This document shows positions 42,013 to 53,770 of a stretch of 64,000 nt of DNA, in pieces; within the stretch, counting starts at the first letter, position 1; every line of letters starts with the position of its first letter. The stretch is from Saccharum officinarum (Eukaryota; Streptophyta; Magnoliopsida; Poales; Poaceae). The position numbers and the translations under genes were made by a program. The notes below the pieces were generated by a model. The model made no database searches. It was not told the DNA's origin and was given only the letters and a program-made list of their open reading frames with translations. The stretch spans positions 18,765,553 to 18,829,552 of the forward strand of contig CM036199.1 of assembly GCA_020631735.1 (NCBI GenBank). Direction: 5' to 3'.

Positions 42013-44398
42013 CTTGACTTGAAGCGAATGGAAAGTTTCTGTGCTAGTGCTTTACACAAGGAAGTCTTTCCTGTTCCAGGCGGACCATGCAAAAGTACAA
42101 TCCTGTAATTTGTAAAAACTAAAAGCATGGAATCATTTCACTCTATAGAGTACACAATCTTTTACTTTGTTTTTTTTTGTAAAATAAATAGTGACTGCAA
42201 ATGTGTATAACAGTGTTATACATGCTTACCGGTTCCATGAAACCAGACATGTATCCACACCTCTCTCAGTAAAAAGCAAAGCACTGGCAGCATATCTCAG
42301 CAACCTCTGCTTGAGACCAACTTCATATAGTAAACTGCAAACACTAATGAGATCATCCACAGAACAAAAATGGAGATTGAAGTGGTTAAGGATAAACAGT
42401 ATTTACCTTTCCCACAAACCATCAAATTCTTTGGCAGGTAAGGCCCACTCATTAAAGCTAGAGAGCGTATCATCCTCACTTGGTTCCTCACCAGGACCAT
42501 CTTCACTCAGCTACAGCATAACCAAATGAGCTTGAGGTGAATAAACTGGACAGCAGCTAGTATATTGAATTGATACAAAATATGGAACGATTTTTGTTTC
42601 GGAACAAAACCATTCCTCAGGATCAAAATTAGGATGTAAAATGTCCCCAGAGAAAACAACTGTAACTTGAACTCAAAACAACAGCTAAAATTCAGCAGTG
42701 GTGGAAGTATGTCCAGATAAAACAGCTATAGTGTTTTACTGAGTGAAGAAGCAAGATAACCAACATGGTCACATGGAATCATGTTGACATAAAAAAATGA
42801 CATCAGTTTTGGATAGAACTGCAAGTGATTAGGAAGTAAACTTAAAACATTAAGAATCTCATACCTGGAACACATGCACAACAGGCTTAACTTGCCAAAA
42901 TAAGAGAACTCTGCGATTCCCAACCCACTCATCTGCATAAATATTTAGCACTCAGAATAAGGATGTTATGAGTAACAGAGCACAAGTAGCCATAATTCCC
43001 AGCCTAAGTGAATCACCATACCAGTGTCACATATTCGTATCCTTTTGACATTTTCAAGAAGAAAAGAATTATCAGCAGGAATTGGCACAGGCCCATCAAC
43101 ATAGCTTAAGCTTCGAGCTTCTAGCATCCTGATTGAGCAAGTGAGTACAAAACTATAAGCATGAGCAACAGTAAATTTTAATATCTCATGAGAGAAGATG
43201 GCAGTTAGTATGAAAAAGTTTAATAAAGCACTTAAGCTAGCATTAAAATGCAGAAAGTTTCTTTAGAAAACTATGTTAGGTCCATGGCTTTACACCACCA
43301 ATTCACATGTTGATAAGAAAGAGACGAGCCTTTTGGCACATACCACTACCAATGACAGGATTTGGAGAACACTTGATTTCTTCATAATTTCATTAAGCCA
43401 ATGACTGGCTTATAAGAATTTCACAAACCAATAATCTTCACCAAACGACCAATCAATCACAGGACTTAGAAATTGTATGACATTTTTTCTTTCCAAATTT
43501 GCTCCTACTCCATAGTCTGGCCTCTGATTTCTAATTTGTGAATGGCAATGGCAGGAGTGTGGATTACTGACATAGTGCTAGTCTGGGCTCTGGGATCTGC
43601 TTGAGTGGCAAACTGGTGACTGGTGCCTGTGGTCTGCACTGCCCTCCGCAGCTTTACTGGTGACTGGTACCTTGTTGTTAGTACCATAACAAAACTTTGT
43701 ATACTATGTACAAACTGTCTAGTTGACATTTCTACTTCGTATTAGCTATTTGTCAGGTGATTTGACTGTTTAGCATTTGGGTGCACACTGGGAACCTATT
43801 AGAAAATCTTGAAAACTCAGTCCTGAATCCTGATATGCCACATTGTTTCATCTTTGCTTTCTGGCCGTCACCACTTAATTTCACATTTTTCAGAGCCCGA
43901 ACCATCTCTAAATCAACTAACGTGCACTGCTCATACTACTCACCAAATCACAAAACAACGATAAGAGTATTTTTCTGAACAAAGTATAGCTAGATCAAGC
44001 ACAAACCTCTCGACCGCCACCTTGACGTCCTCGTGGCGAGCCGCACTCGAGGCGTGCAACAGTACCTCAACTGCAGCAGGCACAAAATGAGAAAACGGAA
44101 ACCACACGAAATCGGCGTGTCAACAGCACTCGAATTCGAAATTGCTAGGATGATGCCCAACGAGGGCGTGGCGGCACCCACCTGACACGAGGACCTTGTC
44201 GTCAGCCGGGGGAGGAGCAACCACGGCCGCAGCCACAGCCACAGCCGTCTGCTGCTGCGGCGGCGAGGAGGAGACCGCGGCGACAGGCGGCAGCGTCTGG
44301 GCGGCGGCAGGTGCCAGCAAGGGGGCAGCGGTGGCGGCACACGCGGCATCCGGAGGAGGTGGGGGTGCGGAGAAGGAGATCTCCATAGGGGCGCTCAT
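42013..44398 (-). CDS. PCH2: PCH2/TRIP13 AAA+ ATPase (rice CRC1 homolog), 5' seven exons, cut by gap
   Basis: Exons in transcription order: 44398-44182, 44070-44007, 43128-43022, 42932-42865, 42510-42407, 42334-42230 and 42102-42013, all GT-AG with matching phases (755 bp, 251 complete codons). PCH2/TRIP13 remodels HORMA-domain proteins. In plants it controls meiotic chromosome-axis ASY1/PAIR2 and crossover formation, and in rice CRC1 is needed for synaptonemal complex assembly. The Ala/Pro-rich N-terminus (to ~70) is followed by VEVLLHASS and [13 protein letters not shown], typical of the family's N-terminal domain. [13 protein letters not shown] and [13 protein letters not shown] lead to the AAA+ core. 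The Walker A motif GPPGTGKTS in exon 7 is intact. Walker B, sensor motifs and the C-terminus are missing because the contig ends in intron 7. Confidence 0.92.
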
Positions 44399-44924
44399 GG
44401 TGAGCGGCCCAAGCTGCGCGCGCGAGGTTTTTCTAGGGTTTTGGGGAAATTGAGAATGGGGAATGGAGGAGGTTGTGTGGACTGGGTGGGGAAGGGAACG
44501 GAGAAGGTGATTTTGAGCGGATTGGGGTTTCCCGCCCTTGAGAAGTCGTGAAGCGAGATGGGCCTGCGTGTGAAATAGGGGTTGGGTCGGTGGCTTCTGT
44601 GTGTAGAACTATTATTGGGCTAGTTTCAAGCCCGGCCGAAAATCCTCGAGTCTAGCCTGGCCCAAGAGGCCCTACCACATTCGGTGGCAACAAGTGCCTT
44701 ATGTATGGCTGCTAAAAAAAAGCCTTATGTATGGATTTCAGTCCTAAACTTTTAACAACCAGAGACAGTTTGCTAAGGTTTGGCAAGTTGAAGCCGATAT
44801 CAAGCTGTACAAAATCGGAATCCAAAAGATTTAAACCCTAATTTATTACATAAGTGCAATGTGAACGGATGCACTTCATTTCCAAAGTTAATTTCTTTGC
44901 TAGTACTTGTTTTAGGGCTTGTTT

Positions 44925-45435
44925 GGAACAGAGGAATTGAAAACACATAAATGATAGGAAGTGCAGAAAAAGGGTTAGAGGAAATTGGCAAAATAGAGAA
45001 CCGAAAAACACAAGAAAGTCAATGAAGGAGTGTTTGGATCACAGGAATAAAAGACATAGGAACTGAAGTAATATATAAATTAATAAAACTAAACAAACCA
45101 AATTAATTAATTAATTAATCTGACAAATCAAGAAAAACAAGTTAGGTTTTGGACCAAAAGGGACTGCAACTCACAGGCTTTTTCCCTAGGAGGCTAAGAT
45201 CTCAAAAGCGAGAAGGCAGCAGCGGGAGAGAGGAGAAGGAGCGGAGGAAGAGCCAGCAAGATACGTACGCTTCGAGTGGATTTTCTGGTGTCCTGCGTTT
45301 TGCGTCTGTATCGTTGTCGTTCCTCTGGAACGGTAGGAAACATTCCTTTATTCCAAACGCAGCGTTCCTTTTCTTTCCTCTGGAAACTTGTCTCCTCCAA
45401 AATTCCCGCAAGTTTCCTGTGATCCAAACACAGCC
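44925..45435. mobile_element. 511-bp Tourist-like MITE, TTA target duplication
   Basis: The ends GGGCTTGTTTGGAACAGAGG and (inverted) GGCTGTGTTTGGATCACAGG are imperfect inverted repeats flanked by TTA at 44922-44924 and 45436-45438. A further copy of the terminal motif (GTGTTTGGATCACAGGAA) lies inside at about 45031, so the element may be composite. No coding sequence. Confidence 0.7.
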
Positions 45436-46219
45436 TTATACGATCGCTCATGCTTCAGTCGTTTTTTAAGAGCGTCTCTTCATCATTTACCGAAAGTTGG
45501 AACGTTAATAAAATGTTTCCTTTATCTCAGTTTGTTTACTCAAGACTGCTTTGTTTACTCAAGACTGTATGTATTTTGTCACAGTGGAGGAATCAGAAAC
45601 ATAATAATAAACAATAAGATGTGCTGCAATGCAATAGTGGACTGGTGCTATCTGCTATGGCACATGCCGCCCCAACACTGGTCTAAACTCCACGGCACAG
45701 CATACAGCTCTTTCATTTGGCATAAACATTTTATTATTATTTATTAATCCTTATCCGTTTGGGGGAAAAGGGGGATATATACGTGGACCCTACTATTCCT
45801 TGCGATTTTGCAAGGAGGATCGTGTTTTGAGCATCTCTATCGTGACAATGTTGCTCTAGCCTCTAGCAATCTAGTGGGATCATGCCATGCGTCGCCGTGT
45901 GCCCCATTCCATCCGACCATCCCTGTCCTGCGCAAGTTGCCGACGCAGGGGCGACCCCGACCACCGCCGTGTCCCGTGTGGAATGGATATTCCCAAACAT
46001 TCCCACCTGAATCAAAGCCCGCCAGAGAGTCTATACAGCTATACAGGTCACTGGCAGCTCAACAACTGTGCAGTGCAGGTGCGTCCTGAAAAACTTGCTG
46101 CTCTGCAGATTGCTCGCAATGCATAGAGCCATAGATACGCGACGCTACGTACTAGTACTACAAGAAGCCATGATACGTCGTCCCGTGTCTTGCAGCTTCA
46201 TTCTGTAGGCTGTAGCTAA

Positions 46220-46451
46220 GGGGGTGTTTGTTTGAGAGTTAAAGTTTAACAAACACTGTATCACTTTCGTCTTATTTGATAAAAAGTTTTCAATCTTGGA
46301 TTAATTAGGCTTAATAGATTCGTCTCATAAATTACTCTTAATCTATACCGATATGCATGTAATTAGTCTACATTTAGTACTTCATACATTTGAGGAAACA
46401 TTGATGTGATGGGAGTTAAACTTTAACACACTCAAACCAAACGGGGCCGCC
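46220..46451. mobile_element. Tourist-like MITE, TAA target duplication
   Basis: About 232 bp, with GGGGTGTTTGTTTGA at the left and (inverted) GGCCCCGTTTGGTTTGA at the right, flanked by TAA at 46217-46219 and 46452-46454. Core motifs GATTAATTAGGCTTAATAGATTCGTCTC are shared in weakened form with the other MITEs here. Confidence 0.75.
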
Positions 46452-46765
46452 TAAGGTGCCGAGCCGCCGAGCCTCTTCTCGTGTCGTGTCATGGCGTCCG
46501 CGTGTGCTCTCGATTTTGCTGCTCGACGCTATCAGAGAGGAAGTGCAGTAATTACTGACTCCGATGTCCGATCCTGCGTGTCGTGGGCTCTGTGGTTCCA
46601 TCAGGTGACTCGAGGGCCTGTCGATGCCGCAATCCAGCAGATGCGTAATGCGTCTAGGAGCTTAGGACGCCGAGATGAGGCACCAAATAGTATCAGTGAG
46701 GCCGCGAGCGACCGACTCCGACTGGGCGGAGCAAGAGGCGGTGGCAGATGAACAGAGGTTACAGG

Positions 46766-47334
46766 CAATGTTCCGCTAGGCGCTCGCCTAGGCGCGATTT
46801 CGCGCGATTAATCGCGAGGCGAGGCCCGTCGCCTGGCCTAGGGGGTAGGCGGACCCCTAGGCGGGCGCAGCTCGTCGGCGGCGTCGGTGGGGGTGGAGGA
46901 GCGTCCGGCGGAGGTCGTCGGTGGGGGAGAAGGAGCTGCGGGCGACGGCGGGCGCTCGCACCGGCTTGTGCGGGCGGCGGCAGGCGCAGGCGCGGGCAAC
47001 GGCGGCGGCGGGCGCGTGCGGGAGAGCGAGAGAGGCAGAGGGGATGCGGGAGAGGGTCTGAGGGAGAGTTGAGCCTTCAAATGGACCCTTTTCCCTTTCT
47101 CCCTTTTCATGAGCTTCAATATTGCATCAATATACTCACTCAGAAATGGGCCTTCAAGAGTTTGGCTCAAGAATACTCACTCATCTTCTTTTTTTTCTTT
47201 TCTTTTAAGTATTTATACATGTATTATTCATCGCCTAGAAAAACGCCTAGGAACGCCTAGGCGCGATTAATCTCGCCTAGGCGTTAGGCTAAGAGTCAGT
47301 GCCTAGAATCCGTCTAGCGCCTAGCGGAACATTG
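46766..47334. mobile_element. 569-bp hAT-like non-autonomous element with 8-bp target duplication
   Basis: The ends CAATGTTCCGCTAGGCGC and its inverted match GCGCCTAGCGGAACATTG are perfect over 18 bp, flanked by GTTACAGG at 46758-46765 and 47335-47342. Several CGCCTAGGCG palindromes and GCGCGATTAAT blocks lie just inside both ends. The interior is an extremely GC-rich Gly/Arg-type frame followed by a T-rich stretch. The 8-bp duplication fits the hAT superfamily. No transposase is encoded. Confidence 0.88.
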
Positions 47335-47593
47335 GTTACAGGGCAAGTGACGGCGACGCGCCGGGCACGCCGACCACAGAGCCCCTAGGACCAGGACTAC
47401 TAAGCTGGTTCAAGAACAATCTGACCGGGCCCAGACAGAGACTGCTCCACAGTCCGGCCTCCTCTCCTCTTGTTTCTTACCGTAGATTTGTTTAGATTTT
47501 TCAATTAGCCAATAAATATATCGGGCTTGTTAGCGTCCGGACATCCGGACGAACGAAGTATCCGGACACCCGCGCTTGCAGCCGTTTCGCCCC

Positions 47594-50486
47594 TGTAACA
47601 CCCTAAAATTTGCATCATTTTAAAAATAGGAGAATTGGATTTATTTACGCAATTTTGTGAACATTTTAACCTAGAGAAATAATAATTTTCGATAAATAAA
47701 ATCAACTATAAGGTTAGATACATGCTTGTGCATACATGCCACTGCATATTTTTATTTGTGGTGATTGGTTTTTATTACAAGAGAAAAGGATTTCAAAAAC
47801 TATTTGAAAATGGTTTTGAAATATTAGAAATGAAAATGAAGAAATAGAAAATCTCCTTCTCCTCTCTGGCTTTCGGCCTTTCGGCCCAGCCCGCGCCCCG
47901 CAGCCAGCCGAAGGCCGCTGCCGTCTCTCCTTTCCTGGCCCGCTCGGCGTCTGGCCCGTTCGGCATCAGCCCCGCAAGCCAGCAGCCCAACTGCTTTCTC
48001 TTGCCCGCGCGCCGCGTAGTGGGCCGGCCCAACCGGCCGAAGCCGAAGCCGCCTCGCCCTTCTTTCCTCTCTCTGTGTCGCTGCCACCCCAGGCCCGCTT
48101 GTCGGCGTCGTCGTCATCTTCTTCCTCCCGCGTGTGACCGAGCCGGACACCTCGAAGGAGTCCGATGCTGCCACGGCCCTCCGATTGCCTTGTACCGCAC
48201 ACCTAGCCCCTCTCATAAGTAGTCGCGGGCGCTGCCGCCTCTCTACCCACCCTTAGCTGCGAGTCACCGCCCTCCAGTCAAGCTCGCAAGCCACCGCAAC
48301 CCTAATCCACCGCCGCTCGAGCTAATCCGACGAAATCATCAAATTGGTCATCTTCGTAAGCTGTCGTGGAGTTTCGAGTCATCCACACGAACTCGTTAAG
48401 CTTTATCCTCTCTCAATTTTCAATCTAGTTGGTTAACTAGCCTTGCTGCCGTGCACAGGAGGTCCGCCGCCGCCTTTGGAAGCCGCACGCCCTCCTCGAT
48501 CGATTTCCGCCGCTCCGATCCAGCTAGGTGAGTTCACAATCATCTGCTCTTGCTTCCCGAGCTTGCCCCGTCATCAATGGTGCCCGGAATCGCCCTTGCG
48601 ATGAACTCCGGCGAGGGTATGCCTATTCCGGCCATGGCGCCGCCATCCAGCTCGCCGCCGGCCGCCTCCCTATTCTCCCCCTTCTGATCTCGGCCGCACG
48701 TTTTAAATCTAACGATCAGGAAAGCCCGATACCGGTTCGGCTGCTACTTTTGTAAAAGAGCCTCTCCGGTTTTCTATAATCTAACCCGCAGTCCAAAACA
48801 TGTTTGCAGATTTCGTTTTCTTCATTTGAAAGCGTATTTTGTTTCAGTTAAGAATAAATTGCGTTTTCAGCTATTTACAGAATTGTCACTAATTTTGTTT
48901 TAGCCATAACTTCTCCGTTATAACTCCGATTTGACCCGTTCAAGTTGTGTTAGATTCGTAATTTCATAATCTACATGTTAGTGCTACTGTTTAGTAGGTT
49001 CCTCACTTTTAAATTTTGAGATTAGATTTAATCTAATACTTTAATAAAGAAAAGCTTGTTTAAATCATAACTTTTTCGTTTTAGCTCCGATTTGCGTGCA
49101 ATTCGCATCTGTGTGATCCTAGTGAGATGTAGATTTGTTTTACAAACTTTTTATCTTATTTTGCTACTGTTGGTGTATTGTTCTAATTGTAGCTTTGTTT
49201 GCTTTGTATGATTGCTCTTGGATGATTGTTGTTGGTGTGTTAATCGAGAATAGACGGTGAGCAGTTCGTTGGTGATCAAGAGTACTATTATGAATCAGGT
49301 CAACAGGATCAGCTAGATCAAGGCAAGTATAGCATGGGATTATCCTTATTATCTATTCACTTTAATTCACTTAATTTATTATGCATGTGTCTCCTTGTTA
49401 AGAATGTCTTAGTATTGATCTTGTTCCTTGAATCCTATGGATATAGCAAACTCACATAAACAATGATCTTGTATTTTGATTAATGATATATGCAATAACA
49501 CTAAAAGATGATTTTTAGCAACAGGGAACAAGAGGGCTAGAGTTTTCTCTATATTCCTCTCCATAAGGACTTATCTGTAAGCGAACATCCGGGACTTACA
49601 GTACAGCTATGAGGGCTACATGGCTCTGGCTTTAGTCATATAAGAGGACCTTTTCTAGCTTGTTAGTGGTTACCTTTAAGGCGCAAGAGGGGTGTGTTCC
49701 GGATCGGGTGTAGTGCGGCTTCTGTCCTTATGAGTATAGGCTGCGTGTCATTGTGCCATACGGAAGGGGGCTCTATATTTGCAGGGCACAGAAACCTAGC
49801 GGCCCTAACTTGTTAGACGAACCTTGGAAAGACTTCATAGTGAAACTTAACCGTCCAATGAGGAGTCATGACCTCGGACTTTTGGGGATCACGACTCATA
49901 GTGAAAGTGTACAACCTCTGCAGAGTGTAAAACTGTTATAACAGTCATGCTCACGGTCACGAGTGGCCTTGGACCCTTATGGAATAGATGATCACTATTA
50001 AACTGTAATATGCTTATATTTTTGCTATTCATTCTTCATATTACCTGATCATATGTTTATTCTGGGATTAAAGACATCTTGATGCTACTCATATGCTAAA
50101 ACTTTGCCAACTAAAAGCTACATGCAGTTAAACCCGTGTCATGCCTCTTGAGCCTCATGAACCCCATGTTATGCTTGTTGAGTTCGATATGGACTCACCC
50201 TTGCTATTTCCCCCACATCTCAGGAAGGTACCAGACTGCTAGATTCTGGAATTGTTAGGCTTGTGATCAACCAGTCAGTTTGATCCTAGAGTGAAGGTTA
50301 CACCCGGTGTTCAGAGTTGTCTTTCCGCTGTGTTGCTCTCTAAGGTTATATCCTATACTATTTGTGTTATGTTTAATAAGCATTTGTCTTTTGATATTAC
50401 ATTTATCTGCAGCTATATGTGAGATTTGATCTCTTTATTTCACATATAGTGTATATCTGGTTTTATCCTTAAAACTGGGTGTGACA
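47594..50486. mobile_element. 2.9-kb solo LTR with GCCCC target duplication
   Basis: It begins TGTAACACCCTAAAATTTGC and ends AACTGGGTGTGACA, so the termini TGTAACACCC and GGGTGTGACA are near inverted repeats. GCCCC flanks it at 47589-47593 and 50487-50491. There is no primer-binding site, internal coding region or second LTR. It is therefore most simply a solo LTR left by recombination between the LTRs of a large element. It contains a GC-rich part (47850-48700) with a spliced-transcript look and a longer AT-rich part. The lineage is not determined. Confidence 0.85.
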
Positions 50487-50629
50487 GCCCCCCTTTCTCG
50501 TGCCCACACGGAGCCTGCGCTGCCCTGAACGTCACCAGCATCAAAAAGAGGGGGTGACAGATGCCAGCCGGCACCAAGAGCAGGAGCAAACACCGAGCCG
50601 AGGCAACAGAAAGCGAGGAGGGAGATGCA

Positions 50630-51010
50630 ACACCTGATCTACTTTTAAAACATCCAGATGCAGCACTTGCAATATATCTCTAAAGACAGACGAAATATTT
50701 GAAACATGTATCTGAAACACTTGCAAAAACACATAAAAAACACTTGAAAATCATTGTAAAACATACGTCAGTTAAAACACTTGCAACATATGTGTGAAAC
50801 AAATACAACATGCAAATAAACACACTTGTAACATACGTCAAGAAAAAATAGATGAAACATTAGGAGCAGAACCTTGCAACATACATGTACAACCATTGCA
50901 ACATATACAATCACCCCGATCCACTTTTGCAACATCCATACGAATGCAACATACCACTGAAACATCTGAAACACTCGAAACATACGCTTGCAACATGTGT
51001 TTTCAGCACA
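50630..51010 (+). repeat. TTGCAACAT-rich dispersed repeat, second locus
   Basis: Same family as the block at 35745-36345: repeated CTTGCAACATA and GAAACA motifs, and a shared CCCCGATC(C/T)ACTTTTGCAACATCC stretch. It is followed at 51030 by a GC-rich segment (GTCGAGGACGAGCGGCG) that resembles the one next to the arm copy. Confidence 0.65.
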
Positions 51011-52279
51011 ACATTATAAAAAGGACTAGTAGAGTCGTCGAGGACGAGCGGCGTGGAGGCACAGACGTGGCGCCAGCACGGCGATGCGGGCGACGTCCTT
51101 GATGGGGGAGGTGGGAGACGATGTTGGAAAGTAGCGCGTCCGCCAAGGACTTCTACGGTCCTCGTCGGCCTCGGCTTCACCGACGACGGAGCAGGCGATG
51201 GCAGAAATGGAGCCTTTGGCGGGCGAAGAGATGGGCTAGGTGGGGATGCCCACGGCCCTCCGTAGAGGCCATCGCTATAGGCTGCGGTGCCGAACCGGAG
51301 AACGAAGAGGGTTTTTAGGTGGGGAGGCATGTGATTGGTCAATAGGTGGTGATGGAGTGGATGGTGTCGTGGTGTCCAACGCCGAGCCGCGAGGATGTCC
51401 TACTCGTGCACTCAACTCGCAGGTTTCAGTTTCAATACGCAAGTGGAGAATTGGACCGTTGTGCTGGTGTCGTGGCCCATCGATGGAAGCGTCCGAATGA
51501 ATGGACGTCCTTAGCACAGTATTACCGTAAATATATCCATACATTGCAAAATAATATATAACATGTTACGTGGTCACAGATAATTTACAACCTAGAGATT
51601 TATTAAATAACCAAAGCAATCGAATCATCTATTTCAATACTTCTTTAAATCAGACTCTGTACCTCAAGTACTAGGGGCTCGTTTGGTTGGGGGTAATTGA
51701 AAGTAGGGAATGGAAGTTTAGAGATATGAGTTTAGAAATCTTTTGTTTGCTTTTTGGGAATGGGAGTTTTGGTGGGAAGGAGAAGGGTAGTTTAGAGGGC
51801 CAACTCCTATTAATCAATTCCCTAGGAGGGTGGAATTGGATGGGAGTTGTGTTCATAATAAAATAATAGTAGATCCTCACTGTCCATCATGATTTACCCT
51901 TTAATTTTCCCCTCAAAACCCTCACACCAAAGGGATATGAATTCTCTCCTTGATTCCCTTCCTTATTCCCTCCACGAACCAAACAAGATATCACCACTAA
52001 TTTCCATGCCTCTGTCCATGTAGCTGCCAAACACACTCTAGAGAGACGTGAGGGCATGTGGGAAGTAAAAAAGATGGTTGGAAAAATAAAATCGTATAAT
52101 AGACACGAGATGGTAGTGCGCCGTGGATTGTAAAACAAGACGGTTTGGAGAATCTATTATATCTTTAATATAGATATAGATATAGATTATATAGTAAAAT
52201 AAGATAGTTTGAAGAATCCATTCTATGTTTAGTATTACGCATAAATATAGATGTTGATATAGATATATAGATAAGGGTG

Positions 52280-52650
52280 TATTTTTGCTACTCCCAGGAG
52301 TAGTTACTCCCATCTTTAATAAACCATATCACATATGTGTGCATACTAATTTATCAGTTTGAGTATGTGTATATACTCGATTTAAGATACTTCATATCCT
52401 AGTACGCAATTTTTTTTTTCAAAAGAGCTCATACTTTTTAATATATTACTAAAATACCACTGCACTACTATATAAAATAAGTATAACCATATACTCTATG
52501 TATACTTGCATATTTGATATACATACTACCCTAGATGGTTTAGTATGATTATATACTCAGTCTACATACACTTCGTCGGGCCACATACGCCGTAAATCTC
52601 GAGATATACACGTGAGAGTAACTACTCACTGAGAGTAGGAAACAATTTTC
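52280..52650. mobile_element. MITE with GAGTAGTTACTC-type ends
   Basis: GCTACTCCCAGGAGTAGTTACTCCC at the left end and GAGTAACTACTCACTGAGAGTAGG at the right are imperfect inverted repeats, each with its own internal dyad. The interior is AT-rich with repeated ATACTC. The element lies in a cluster of TATAGATA microsatellite at 52160-52280 and 52660-52770. Boundaries are approximate. Confidence 0.6.
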
Positions 52651-52833
52651 CTATAGATAAAATATATAGATATAGATATATTTTAAAGACAACTTCTACC
52701 TTTTAAAAAATATTCTATCTTTAATGTTAGGTATAAACATAGATATAGACATACAGATAAATATAGATATTTTAAAAATAATTTGTTCCTAGCTTTTAAA
52801 AAACTAATCTTTTTTAATTGAGCAATCGTTCTA

Positions 52834-53133
52834 AGAGCATCTCCAATAAACTCTTTGTATTCTTCCTAAATGTTAAATGTTAGGAATAGAAATTTTAGTG
52901 AAAAACCAATCTCTAACATTTTTTTTTTCTAAATGGTCATCCAAATATAGCCATATTCTATTCCGAATTTTTTGCTAGCCAAATATAGAAGACGAGAATG
53001 ACTCTCTAGAGTGCATATGAGATATAGAGAAACTGTCAGAGAGTAAAAAGATATACAAAGCGATTTTTATGCAAATGACTCTCTAAATGATGATTTAAAG
53101 AGTGAGATTTACACAAGCATTGACATGCTCTAG
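52834..53133. mobile_element. MITE with AGAGCATCTCCAA end
   Basis: The left end AGAGCATCTCCAATAAACTC and the right end TTGACATGCTCT form imperfect inverted repeats. The AGAGCATCTCCAA start is common in grass genomes. About 300 bp, AT-rich, with no coding content. Confidence 0.6.
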
Positions 53134-53492
53134 GCGACAAAACATGTCGTCGCATCACATGCAAGGTGCGGTAGTGTTGCCAGCTTAGCACCACGCGCCA
53201 ACGTGGAAAAGGCATGAGCCGGAGCCTGACGTGACATGGCGTATGGCATAGCTAAGAGTATTTCTATGTTAGTTTTACGTAATGACAATGGTTAATTTAT
53301 GCTCATGTATATGTGTTTTATTTTGTTCTCCTATTAAAGTGGTAGTTTCTAGGTCTTGAGAATTAAGGTGGAGTTTTCTTTTGCTTGTCAAATACTAAGA
53401 TAATATATAGAGGATTACATCACATTGAAATCCTTTGGATTCCTCTGCGATGCATGAACCCAGATCAATTCTGGAGAAATATGAAACTTCAT

Positions 53493-53770
53493 ATAGCACG
53501 TAGGATCCGCTCACGGATAGAGCTTTGGCTACTGTTTGACTACTGTTGATCAATCTTGTGCCGCCACGTGGATTCTGCGTGTCCACGCATGGATTTGGCC
53601 TCTCTAGATTGCTTCGTTTGTTTCTATAATTATAGCGCGTAGGATCCGCTCACGGATAGAGCTTTGGCTACTGTTTGACTACTGTTGGTCAATCTTGTGC
53701 CGCCACGTGTATTTTGCGTGTCCACGCATGGATTTGGCCTCTCTAGATTGCTTCGTTTGTTTCTATAATT
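53493..53770 (+). repeat. 139-bp tandem duplication
   Basis: AGGATCCGCTCACGGATAGA occurs at 53502 and 53641, exactly 139 bp apart. The two units agree over their whole length except for about five substitutions and both end GTTTGTTTCTATAATTA. Each unit carries CGTGTCCACGCATGG and GCCGCCACGTG. The close similarity implies a recent duplication. Confidence 0.9.

Noticed and set aside
46748..47260. 170-codon Arg/Gly-rich open frame
   Set aside because: It lies inside the hAT-like element and crosses its terminal repeat; the composition simply reflects GC-rich DNA.
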